NCBI GenBank assembly: GCA_948567375.1
Contig: OX419758.1
Span: 3,167,001-3,231,000 of the forward strand
Source of the DNA: Lunularia cruciata
Lineage: Eukaryota > Streptophyta > Marchantiopsida > Lunulariales > Lunulariaceae
DNA: 64,000 nucleotides
Direction of reading: 5' to 3'
Both the position numbers and the translations under genes were made by a program. The notes under the pieces were generated by a model. It worked only from the letters and a program-made list of their open reading frames with translations, did not search any database and was not told where the DNA came from. Shown in pieces: positions 34,300 to 44,369 of the stretch. Numbering within the stretch: the stretch's first letter is position 1; each line of letters opens with the position of its first letter.

Positions 34300-34680
34300 A
34301 CAGACTAATCTGACTAGTGGACACCGATGGAAGCGTATAATACGGATCGTGTACGATAAGGCGGCTTTATACAATATAGCGACTCTCCGGGTCTCACCTG
34401 CTGTAATCGTTGCCAACTGGTGACCTCAAGTGGAGAATATGGGAGCTCCCCCGTGGTCCGTCCTCCGCTGAAACTTGGAGAAGCTCTATGACTTCCGGGC
34501 GGTGTCGTGCGTGCCGTGATCATGAGTCTCGTCTGAATAGTCGTTTGGTATCTTGACGACCGGTCATCCCGACAGCTTCGGACCGCTGCGTGTGAATGCC
34601 GGATGGATACCAGCAGTGGGCACTTGAGTCTGCTCTATGCAGTGCCCCACCTTAGTTACGGGGAAGTTATTCTGGTCTAG
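34300..34680. other. GC-richer island, unassigned
   Basis: Markedly richer in G and C than its AT-rich surroundings. The minus strand is open over 34314-34523 (69 residues, with GELPYSPLEVTSWQRLQ). I do not recognise a family. It could be part of an unknown mobile element or a transferred fragment. No rRNA or tRNA core could be recognised. Confidence 0.4.
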
Positions 34681-34708
34681 GGTTGTTTGCTGTTCGTCTT
34701 TTATTTTT

Positions 34709-34798
34709 CCATTTTACATTTTATCTATTTTGTCTCACATTTGTACGGTTTAATGGGGGTTCTTCAATCCATCGTGTTTTCTACGCGATCCCCTTTTT
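34709..34798 (+). repeat. Hairpin repeat, copy 9 (diverged)
   Basis: CCATTTTAC, TTTGTCTCACATTTGTACGG, AATGGGGGTTCTTCAATCC and TTTTCTACGCGATCCCC. The first palindrome is lost and the second damaged. Confidence 0.75.
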
Positions 34799-36811
34799 TT
34801 TCCTTTTCTTTTTATTTTCTTGATCATAGTCAATAGAAAAATAAAAATATATTCATGATATCCTTTAGAAATAACTTATTTACTTATGAACTCCTTTATC
34901 TATTCCCTTCGTTATCTTACACCAGCGCCTCATCCGTCATGGCTTCATGCTTAAAAATGTTGAGTTTAGGCAATGGCTGCATGTATGGAATAAACCTTTT
35001 GTCTTAAAGTTCGATATTATGTTAAGATACATTGATGTTTCAATTTCCTGGATAAGTTCGGTTTATTACGTTAAAATCGTGTAAGTAAGCTCTGATATTT
35101 ATTCTGAACTCACGTCAGAGGTTTACTGACTATATCTTGAAAAAAGCTTTTGAGATTAGCTATGGGATATTCAACTTGTTCAATTTTTAGTTGAACGAGT
35201 CAGTAAGGTTCTGGCTACGAGTACCTATTGATCTTTAGAATCTCAAATACGTAGAGTCGATCGGACCGTAGACTTGGTACACTCTGTCGACAATTTGATT
35301 TACAGATTGTTTGCATTTTTTACTTCATTGTTTCTTAATTGACGTCGTTTCTGAACAAAGAAATGAAACAGGTCCTGAAGGTTGAAGGGACCCAGCTTAG
35401 TGCACACTGGGTTGATAGCCCCTAACATTGGGATATGGACGACGTATACTCGATATACGCAAACACAATAATAGCAGTTGAATATCGAACGGTTCCAAAT
35501 GTTTTGAACTAGTATAAGGGTCCTCAAAACTAGACGTACTATAAGAAATATCTGTATCATCGATATCATTCATTTCAAAGGAATTATGTGAAGTATATTT
35601 TATATATCAGGAAAGAATATCCAATGGGTTCGAACACGAAATTCCTGCTCAGTGTAAATTCAAATTGAAAAATCAATACTTTAAAATGATGCTCATCTAC
35701 TGAGTGGGAGATCATATTTGCAGTTGATACAAGTCGTTCGAACAAGTAATAAGATGGAAAGGGTGAGAAGTAGATTTAGCTTGAAAAACCAGTAGATTTC
35801 AGCAACATTTTTTCTGAAGTGTATCTTTGGAGCACGAGATGGGTCTTATATGTTGCGAGACTTTAATCAGAAATAAATCAGTAAATTTTGATGGTTTTCA
35901 TCAATTTTATCAACTAAAAGCTCGGGCTTAACTAAAATAATTATAAACTAAAAATTAAAGACATTTTATTAGTACATAAATTAAATGATATTTATATAAA
36001 TAATTAATCAACCGATTTCAACAAAAACCATATAATTCTATTGCATTTGAGATGGATTATTTTATTCAAATTTCCAATAAGAATCATGAGGATAAATTCA
36101 ATTCACTGAATCCAATTAATTGAACTACAAGTCAATAAATCACAAGGTCTAGGCCACACACATGGTCCTCATTCCCTCTTACTCCCCACCAGGATTTTAA
36201 TTCCCAATAGGTGGTTTGAAAGTTTTGGACTCTCATTTGGAATAGAAGGGCTTTTTCAGTTCATTCATATCAAACCCTTTATTATAATTCACAACCCATG
36301 CTCATCTCATCCGATGGTAAGGAATACCCAAGTGGTCTATTCCATTCTTAATTAATGTTATCTCTCTAAGACCTCATATTTGGTACAAAAAACATGCCTA
36401 TGGAGGCATTGATGACATATTTATGGATGTTTGATAGTATCTGCCATACGTTCTCCACTCTCTTAGTGCCACACATGCTCCCACAACTATCAAATGAATG
36501 TTGTAGGTAACAAATAGTTCTCCCTATAGTCATGTGTGGATGCACTCTCATAGGGCAAGAGGTCACAACACCATCAACATATATCAAAGATGGGCTCTAG
36601 GTCCCTTGTTTAGTAGATCGGTTCTTACATGAGGGTCATCATTTTTTGTTGGGGCTACCATGATGGTGGATTCAGGGACTTATGCCTTTGAAACATATCT
36701 TTGATTGGCTCGTGACTGATTGTTTGACCTTGCATGCATGTCACTCCTTGAGATTCTTGACTTTGTGTCCTTGGATTCTAAGAAGCTCCAAGCGGATTTG
36801 AGTGAGTGTAT

Positions 36812-36813
<2 letters not shown>
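34799..36813. other. AT-rich, unassigned
   Basis: No gene or repeat I can name. 35880-36130 is extremely AT-rich. Confidence 0.4.

Positions 36814-36881
<68 letters not shown>
36814..36881. repeat. CA microsatellite, 34 units
   Basis: Uninterrupted (CA)n of 68 bp. The VCVCVC open frame on the minus strand is only this repeat. Confidence 0.95.
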
Positions 36882-36887
<6 letters not shown>

Positions 36888-37652
36888 CCTCATTGATGTA
36901 CTTCTATCTTATAGAGCTAGGATCCTTCCTTGCAAGGAAAGGCTTTGGAGCATGTCTTTAGGCTTCACCTTTGGTTGATGATATCAATTTCACTTTTGAA
37001 GAGTTTTCCACAATACTAAAATTGAGGTTTAATCTCCCACATCAAATCTCATAGGATTGCCAGTACAATGTGCATGTGGTTCCTCTTGTGACATGCAAGG
37101 GATACACTTTCTACAATGTGGAGTAGGTGGAGAGCATACCAAAGTCCATGATGTAGTTTGTGATACAATCACTCAGATCTGACAAGCTACAAGGACCTAA
37201 GTTCAGATTGAGCAATGGTTGGATCTACCAGGACCATCTATCCGTATCGTGCGAGTGGATATTGTTACTTTTATAGATGGTCGCCATTCTTGCACGATGT
37301 GGTGGTGGTGAATCCTCTACAAGTGAAGTTCTTGATACGATCAGGCGATATGGGAGCAACAATGGCCCTTGCCTCTAGGGGCAAGGATGACCACTATGCA
37401 CCTTGGCTATCCTCAAATATCTTTGTCCCTCTAGCAATTGGGATTTGTGGATGCTTACATCACCATTTCTCCTCAAAGATGCAACATGAGGTTCTTTGCA
37501 AAGAAGAGAGGCATTGTGTAACGTTCCAAGGACAAGAGAAACCACAAGAGAAGAAACAAAAGAGAAACACAAGATTTCATTCCTCAATATTCCGATGCTC
37601 CAAAGGAGCATCTTGTCTTGATTATATAATAAAGAATATCCCCTCAAAGGGA
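36882..37652 (+). other. Unassigned; possible retroelement scrap
   Basis: The open frame 37215-37670 includes ASRGKDDHYAPWLSSNIFVP then LAIGICGCLHHHF, which loosely resembles the FVPLA(L/I)E(T/V)(Y/F)G segment near the C-terminus of LINE-like ORFs, also found in copy B at about 43975 (LFVPLALELYGV). Too weak to call a gene. Confidence 0.3.
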
Positions 37653-37742
37653 GCTACACCTTTGGATTAGACATATGGATTGGTGATATGTCAGCAAGCT
37701 ACACCCTTAGATTAGTTACGTGGATTGGTGACATGTCAATCC
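37653..37742 (+). repeat. Tandem duplication, 45-bp unit
   Basis: GCTACACCTTTGGATTAG (37653) and GCTACACCCTTAGATTAG (37698) start two units, both followed by GGATTGGTGA-ATGTCA. Confidence 0.85.
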
Positions 37743-39277
37743 TTGTCCTATTTAGTTGGTTGAACAAGTTTGACCAAAGGAAATCTTTGGGGAATCTTCA
37801 TATAGGAAGCTCAGAATAGCATGGGTGAGGTACCATAAGAAAGATCCCAAAGAGACAAACAACGAGGGAGAAGATAACACTTTTGGGCCTTGGAAGGGGA
37901 AAAATCTATTTTCCAAGGTCTAATTCTTTTGTTTAGGCTTTTGAAATTGATTCTGAAAGTTTTAGTGTGTTTTTTGTCTCTATCTATGAATGGAAGTACT
38001 TTTTTGGTGATATCTCTATCTGGTCAACTGAGACCATAGTATATAATATTCTTTAAGATATGACCAAACCAATTTTCACTTCTAGATGTTATGATTAGCT
38101 AATAATATTACACACTAGCTATGTCTTTGGCCATGCTCACATCCTATTACCAATAGTGCAAATTAGTCGCTTTAGAATGCATTCAGACTTTGTGTCTTCT
38201 CCGACAAGCCGTTGCAGTAGGCACACCCAATAGGGCTAGGGTCTTCCCTCTCCACTTACCTAACATACCATTGGAGGCTCTCTCACACAATTCAGAAATC
38301 GATTTTCTCTCTTGGTTTCTTTGGTGCTTGATGTTGGGATGCTTTTGCCTCTTGTTCTTGTTCCTTTGGGCACCATAAAACTCTGAAACGAAAAACATTC
38401 TTTGAACAGTACAAAAGAAAATCAAACAAGTCCAAGTTACCAGAACAGGACTGTGCACGCGGATATACCTACAGTTATCCCCATCTTAACACCAAGACCG
38501 CGTGGAATATATGTTTGTCCGTTTGGTATCCATGGTGCATCTTCGGCTGCAAGATGCTGGAGGAGTTACAGTAGAAAAGAGTGGATTGCAGTAGTCCGAA
38601 GGACCACGTCAATATGCCCACTGTTGGCGGAGAGAATATAGTGACGAAATCAAGCCACTAGCATACAGGAACTCGTCCTGCGGGATTGACGTCGACCTCA
38701 GGAAATATATAAAAGAAAATATTGTGATGTGAACTGCGTGTAGAAACGTGGTTAAAAAATAGATAGTACTGTAGAAATAGCGTAGTAGCTGCGCTTGTCG
38801 CGGTTGATAGGGGAATCGTGGTTACGTACGAGAGATGCATTAGCGGCAATTGTGGGCCGGTATAGGTGCCAGGTTTGGGGTGAAGAAGTAGTGACATTTG
38901 ACATTGTGAATCCTTCATAAACCTATCTGCTCATGCAGAAGTGACTATGTGATCATATGCAGGAGTTGAAATAGTCTTGGGAAGTTAAAAAATCAGTGGA
39001 CAAAGGAAAGTTTTACTGAAATTTTTTTCCAAAATTGTTGACTAACATCTACTTTCCGCACAACTCGATATCTTCGCACGCAGTAGCCCAAACTCTTTTG
39101 ACGGTTGAGCATGATTCTGTTCATAGTGCTTCATCGTCAATGATTTCGCTTTTTGTCATGGTCTTGGAGGTACAGGTCGTCTGTCATTCGCTCCATGTCT
39201 CTACGCTGATTTCATGAAAATGCAAATTTGCACCATCTCGATTTCTCAAGACTGTTTCGCATCTGTAATGTGAACCT
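37743..39277. other. Unassigned; no gene supported
   Basis: Short open frames without known motifs on both strands. Confidence 0.35.
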
Positions 39278-39366
39278 GGAAAGGCGACCGCGTATAGGAC
39301 AACAAGAAGGATGGGAAGACTCATCATCAAGCCGTACAAACGTAAAACAAGTAGTAAATGGGGCTA
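39278..39366 (-). repeat. Hairpin repeat, copy 10
   Basis: On the plus strand GGAAAGGCGACCGCGTA...GGATGGGAAGACTCATCATCAAG...AAATGGGGCTAA: a minus-strand unit, first palindrome half lost. Confidence 0.82.
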
Positions 39367-39391
39367 ATCTTCAATATTATCGGATACTATT

Positions 39392-39491
39392 GGAAAGGAA
39401 AAGGTGAACCGCGTAGAAAACACGAAGGATGGGAAGACCCCATCAAGCCGTAAACGGAGAAACAAAAGAGGTAAAATGAGGCTAAGCCAAT
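39392..39491 (-). repeat. Hairpin repeat, copy 11
   Basis: Minus-strand unit with intact second hairpin (GATGGGAAGACCCCATC on plus) and damaged first palindrome (GAGGCTAAGCC). Confidence 0.82.
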
Positions 39492-39506
39492 AGAGTCGTG
39501 GAAATT

Positions 39507-39548
39507 AGCCACATTCTACCTCTTTTATCTCCTCCTTATACGACAATA
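39507..39548 (+). repeat. Hairpin repeat, copy 12 (first half only)
   Basis: ATTAGCCACATTCTACCTCTTTTATC then TCCTCCTTATACGAC (about 41 bases in all, compare TAGCCCCATTTTACC and CTCCCTTGTACGGC). Head-to-head with copy 11, 15 bp apart. Confidence 0.6.
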
Positions 39549-39710
39549 GTATCAGTATGAGTACCTATGAGTATCGGAACCTAGAATAGGTGTTGTTTTA
39601 ACATATAAGACGACTCCGTGCAGAAGTTCGATGCAAAGATGGACTCACATTCCAAGGAGTAGGTGGATTCAGAGTTATTCAGATAATGAAAGTTTTGCGG
39701 GTCACCTGAA

Positions 39711-39778
39711 AAGGGGAAAAAGACGACCGCGTAGTTAAAATGAAGGATGGGAAGACCCCATCAAGCTGAAAAGTATGT
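39711..39778 (-). repeat. Hairpin repeat, copy 13 (second half)
   Basis: GGAAAAAGACGACCGCGTAG and GGATGGGAAGACCCCATCAA on plus. The half with the first palindrome is missing. Confidence 0.8.
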
Positions 39779-39945
39779 AATGGAAATAAGCTGATTGTGA
39801 AGCTACAGAAAAATATGATTGAAACTGAACAATTGTCAATATTGTACCTACTTCTCGAAAGCGATGACTTGCATCAAAACATGTACACAGGAGAATAAAG
39901 CATTATCCGTCGTGCAATAGTTCTCTTTTGTTTATCTTTGTGAAA

Positions 39946-39988
39946 ATGGAGGGACCACATAGAACACATGAAGGATGAGATGACCCAT
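39946..39988 (-). repeat. Hairpin repeat, copy 14 (decayed piece)
   Basis: GGAGGGACCACATAGAACAC then ATGAAGGATGAGATGACCC resembles the end block and second hairpin of minus-strand copies. Confidence 0.5.
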
Positions 39989-40291
39989 TTGTGAAAATTA
40001 GGTAATATGGTTGCTGCTAAAGTGGGGTGTTTTACTCGAAGTGGTTCTAAAGTGCTTCCAAAGTGGGGTGTTCTGACCACATTCAACTGCCATCGCGTGT
40101 GTCTTCATTGAAAGAGCCTCATCCCGGTGAAGTATTAATCGGAGACACGACGTAACCGTTTTGGAGGTTCCAGTACACCAAGGGAGGCTGGCAATAAGTT
40201 AAAGAAACATGACGAAATCATTTCAAGGACTAGTTTTAACCCAGGTACATACAGAATCACGGATCAAATTTACTTTAGCATCAGAAATCGA

Positions 40292-40323
40292 GGAGACCGC
40301 GTAGGATAACAAGAATGACGGGA
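40292..40323 (-). repeat. Hairpin repeat, copy 15 (end block only)
   Basis: GGAGACCGCGTAGGATAACA then AGAATGACGGGA, as in copies 7 and 10. Confidence 0.55.
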
Positions 40324-40526
40324 ATCTAATTTAGCATCTAAATATCCAATTACCCTTGAAGGTTGGCGATCCTTAAACCAAAGTCTATGTAGCGCATGCT
40401 TACGGGCAGTTTGATGTTCGAAGTACAGAACGCACGAGACAGAATTGAGGCAATCTGCTCGTTATCAATTTATCCAAGCAAAATCCTAAGAGTTTATATC
40501 CTCTTACCTTATCGATACTATTGAAT

Positions 40527-40613
40527 CTTAGTCCCATTGTACTCGGATGTCTTTTCCTTGTTGGATCTGACGGGGCTTTTTCATCCTTCTTGTTATCAAA
40601 TGCGGTCATCTTC
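40527..40613 (+). repeat. Hairpin repeat, copy 16 (diverged)
   Basis: TTAGTCCCATTGTAC, GACGGGGCTTTTTCATCC, ATGCGGTCATC: all blocks in order, but both hairpins damaged. Confidence 0.6.
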
Positions 40614-40617
40614 TTCT

Positions 40618-40680
40618 TACATTTTATCCTGGTTCGGGTTTGATGGGGTCTTCCCATCTTTCTTGTTCTCCAACACGGCA
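40618..40680 (+). repeat. Hairpin repeat, copy 17 (second half)
   Basis: TACATTTTATC, TTTGATGGGGTCTTCCCATC (intact second hairpin), then AACACGGCAAG. Directly behind copy 16. Confidence 0.75.
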
Positions 40681-40907
40681 AGAGAAGGAAAGAAAAGTGT
40701 CCAAAGGAGAAATCTGAACATCAGCTTGAAAGTCTACATCAGGACTTCCTGTATAGTCATAGTTTTCCATGTTCGGGAGAGTTAGAGTGGGGCAACAAGA
40801 AGGAGAGAAAGTGAAAAATGAGAGAAAGTATATTAACAAAATTTCGAGAGCCTCACCTACATACACCACATGAGTAAATAGCCAAATCTATTCATTTTGC
40901 CACTCCG

Positions 40908-41200
40908 GTTCCATTGGAACCTAGATTGAAGGTTGTGGAAAATCGAGTAGAAAGTTATGATGACTTTTAGGTTTTTAGGATTTAGAGTGATTACTTCACA
41001 CTTGAGGTGATGGGTTGGGAAATTTTGTTCCTAATCTTTTGTTATCCATGCTTGAGTTCCATGGGAACTTAGTTTGAAACTTTTTGAGATGGGAATTGAA
41101 AATTATGAGAATTTATAGTTTTTAGGGTCTAGAGAGATAACATTTACTCATATAAGTTAGGATGTGAGTGCTTGTGGTTTTGTAGGTATAGGTAGATAAG
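40908..41200 (+). repeat. Diverged tandem duplication, period about 148 bp
   Basis: GTTCCATTGGAACCTAG (40908) and GTTCCATGGGAACTTAG (41056) start two units that align over TATGA-GA-TTTTAGGTTTTTAGG-like text. Lies just before copy B and could be its leader, which is inference. Confidence 0.55.
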
Positions 41201-41229
41201 AATAAAACAATCTTTATTCTTACGATAGC

Positions 41230-44200
41230 CATGGCTACACTTCCCATGTGGGGTCACCCTAGGTGGCCCGGGATACACCATGCCCGGTGTCTCACCAATA
41301 TTTCACCTTGCAAAGAGTAAAGACCTATGTGGAAAGGATACACAAGGACTATGATTGGACCACTTGGGATGCTTACGTGAGGCAAACAACCACATTGATT
41401 GCAATGACACTAGGGATCACTTGTTTCCTCAGTCCCTTTGTTCATCATTCCAGGGATATCAAATAAGTCATGGGAGTGGTTAGCATCTCAAGCAAGTTGT
41501 ATCTTTGGGTTATTTGAGACTAGTTTTCCATGTCCACGTCTATCCCATAGGTTACCTTGTACACTCCATGATGAGGCTAGATAGGCATTTTGCCTACCAC
41601 TTGATCATTTGGCACATGATCTCTTGGACAAGTTAGCATGGTTCTTATTCCTCTTCCTCCCTTGATGGTGCATGAATTATGCTAGAGGGAGACATGTGTA
41701 GCATACATAGGTGGTTGCTAGATTTCCTCTATTTCAAGCGGGGGATTGGGCTACACTACAAGAGGATTTTTGTTAGGGCTGCATGTTTTAGGAGACATGT
41801 TCTACACAAGTTACAATAGAGTCCATGCGATTACCAAGGTGTAGGATATTGGGTCAAGAAGGAGAGTTTAGTAGAGTAGCATGAGCACTACACCCTTTGT
41901 CTATGGCTAGTCCCATCAATGAGACTATCTCTTCCGTATGCTCACTACATCCTATGGCAAGAAAGGGAGTACCATTAGAGGTCTTAGATTATCAGCCTCC
42001 ACACATTTTATGTCTTGATAGGTCAATTTTTGCATAAGCATTATGCATTGCCCCTCACCTCTCCTCAAGTGGCTTGTCAAGGATAGTATATGAGCATCTT
42101 AGAGATTGCTTTCAAGCAAATGATCCTTCTAGTGGATTTACCAAGCTATTTCAGGTGGTTGCAACAATAGCGAGGAGAGATATTCCTATGTCAATTAGTC
42201 AGGTGTTAGGTGCTAGTCTAATTCTTGTGATGGAGAAGACGCATGGGGCATTAGACCGATTGCTATTGGAGAGATCTTTTTGTGCTTGATTAGCCACACT
42301 ATTGTCCTTCAACGTCGATCTTGCTTCTAGAGAGCACCTTAGTCCACAACAGTTTGGAAGCTATACTTGGAGGTAGTGAGGCTATATCTCTAGGTATCAA
42401 GGGACTCTTATATATCCATCTAGAGTGGGTCATCTTATAGGTGGATGTTGAGAATGCTTTTAATAATATCTCCCAAGCATCCATCTTTAGAGAGCTTGGG
42501 GAAGCCGGCGGATCCTTGGTGAGTCTCATTCCTTTTGTGTGGTTATTCTATGGCTACCTTGTTTCACTTTAGTACTAGCATGATTGGTCACAAGAGGGAA
42601 TCATTGTCTTAAATTAATTTTTTTGTACACAACAAGGAGATTATTTAAGGGGACTTTTGTTTACCATGGCTCACTTTAGAGCTCTCCTATCTACTACTTT
42701 GGCCATGCTAGGTTGTGTATTTCCCTCCTTGGTAAACAATACATACATTGTGGGCCCCATAGATCAGATTAGGCAGGCCTTTGAGCACTTGACTACCAAG
42801 CTACATCTTGTAGGCTTGAGAGTCAAGGTGTCAAAGTGTAGAGCATTGTCCCCTTCAAGTATCCCTCCCCACCTTGAGCTTCAAGAGGGGTGTGTCACAT
42901 CTACACATGGACTATGTGTTCTTGTAGTGACAGTAGGATCCAAGGATTTTGTCACATGCTTCTTAAACACTACCCTTGTAGAAGATATTCTCTTTTAGGA
43001 GATCCATAAGTGGCATTTGGTATACTCTCCTCTAGTATTGCCCATCGACCTACTTACATTCTCTGCATGGTTCTCCCTTCCTTGACTTTCCTATCGTATT
43101 TGAGAGCTTTTGATAGGAGGATTATGGGAGTCTATGGTGAAATCATCATACCAAGGACATATGAGTGTGTGATGGGAGATTTGGCATGAGGAAAAACATC
43201 TCTACTAATCTCATACAAGGGGTAGGCCTATTATAGATGGAGGGGACGTCACCAAGAGCATTTTTGGGTAGTTGGGCTCTCTTGGCACTCCTACTTTTCT
43301 CACATTTTGTGGTTGTTGCTAGGCTATATGACATATGTAGAGGAGGGATCCTTTTCTCTCTATGTGTTATTGCGGTAAATGAGAGATGGTCTATCCCCAC
43401 GAGCACGTGAGAACCTTCCATCCTTTGCTTCATTGCCATCAAATTGGACCAGAGCTTTGTAGTCTTCCTTGATGGAGCTATAGTGTAAGCATGTGCTATT
43501 TTCTCTCTTAGTTGACTTGTCCATTCCTTGGGCCACTAGAGCATGTCTTTGCTCTTGCTCTAGCAAGGATGTAAGCTCTTGGATCTTAGCTTGACCGTGC
43601 ATTAGGGCATTCTTACTTGCACCATCCACCTCCATCTCTATAGTGATGAAGTTTTGCCTAGGTTTGGTCCACACGTTTGCATCTTTGTTACTCACTTGTG
43701 AGTAGGGTTCTACACTAGATGAAATAGAGATCCATATGACATGGTGTCCTTTTGAGGGACAGAGAATAGCTACTCATGATGCCATCAATGATATAGTGTT
43801 TGCTATGGCATGAGAGAGTGGATACCTTGCTTGGAGGCAACATTCATATGCTTTGTAGACTACATGTGATGTAGTTTTGGAGGGAGTGATTACTCATCCA
43901 CTTGGATGGGCGGCAAGCAGAGCAACAACCCACAAGGTCTCCAAGTATAGAAGTATGTAGCGAGGTCACCTCTTTGTTCCTCTAGCCTTGGAGTTATATG
44001 GAGTGATGGATACGACGTTCGACACATTTGTCAAGGAGTGCACGCGAGCTTATCATATTAGACGTTAGGGGTACCACTCTCACTCTCATACTTTGTAATA
44101 TACTTTAGATAGCGTGTGTCCATTGCTCTACAAAGAGCATTGTATGGTGCAATCCTTAGGAGAGCAATTACACTAGGTGATGCTTCTTCGGATGCTCCAA

Positions 44201-44286
44201 TAGTTTGTAGACTTTATTACTTGCATAGTTGGGATATCTTGGGTGCGGTAGTGTAGATTTCTCATATCAATATTATTGGGGCCTAG
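41230..44286 (+). pseudogene. LINE-like retroelement, copy B (broken; left end uncertain)
   Basis: Reverse-transcriptase text occurs in order on the plus strand: FTKLFQVVATIARRDIPMSI, SQVLGASLILVMEK, LSPQQFG, VENAFNNISQASIFREL, LAHFRAL, CVFPSLVNNTYIVGP, LHLVGLRVKVSKC (42130-42850), then FDRRIMGVYGEII (about 43108), FVPLALELYGVMDTTFD (about 43972) and SIALQRALYGAILRRA (44115). VENAFN carries the place of the first catalytic Asp (reads V-E-N after D-V in GGC/DV context, partly broken) and the DD pair reads NN (VNNTYI). Many stops and shifts. A second copy (A) is at 422-7795 minus and a third end at 3-182. The ORF would have encoded the enzyme that copies element RNA at the target site. Confidence 0.7.
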
Positions 44287-44367
44287 CCCCATTTTACCTC
44301 TTTTGTCTCTCCCTTGTGCAGCTTGAGGGGGTCTTCCCACCCTTCATGCTTTCTATGTGGTCACCTT
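44275..44367 (+). repeat. Hairpin repeat, copy 18 (3' end of copy B)
   Basis: GGGGCCTAGCCCC holds the ORF's terminal TAG (44284-44286), as in copy 1. Then ATTTTACCTC, TCTCTCCCTTGTGCAGCTTG, GGGGTCTTCCCACCC and TGTGGTCACC. Confidence 0.85.
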
Positions 44368-44369
44368 TC

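Larger units (their letters stand above)
30273..34300. other. Unassigned; no gene supported
   Basis: Open frames are short and without known motifs. Only small inverted repeats (31084-31115, 34105-34130) stand out, listed separately. Confidence 0.35.

Noticed and set aside
34300..34680. Possible rRNA or 5S-bearing element
   Set aside because: Compared by eye with the 5S rRNA core and tRNA boxes; no match, so left as unassigned.
36680..36877. Frame coding for alternating Val-Cys
   Set aside because: It is the translated CA microsatellite.
37517..38160. Possible solo LTR starting TGTAACGTTCC
   Set aside because: No matching CA end and no flanking duplication could be fixed.
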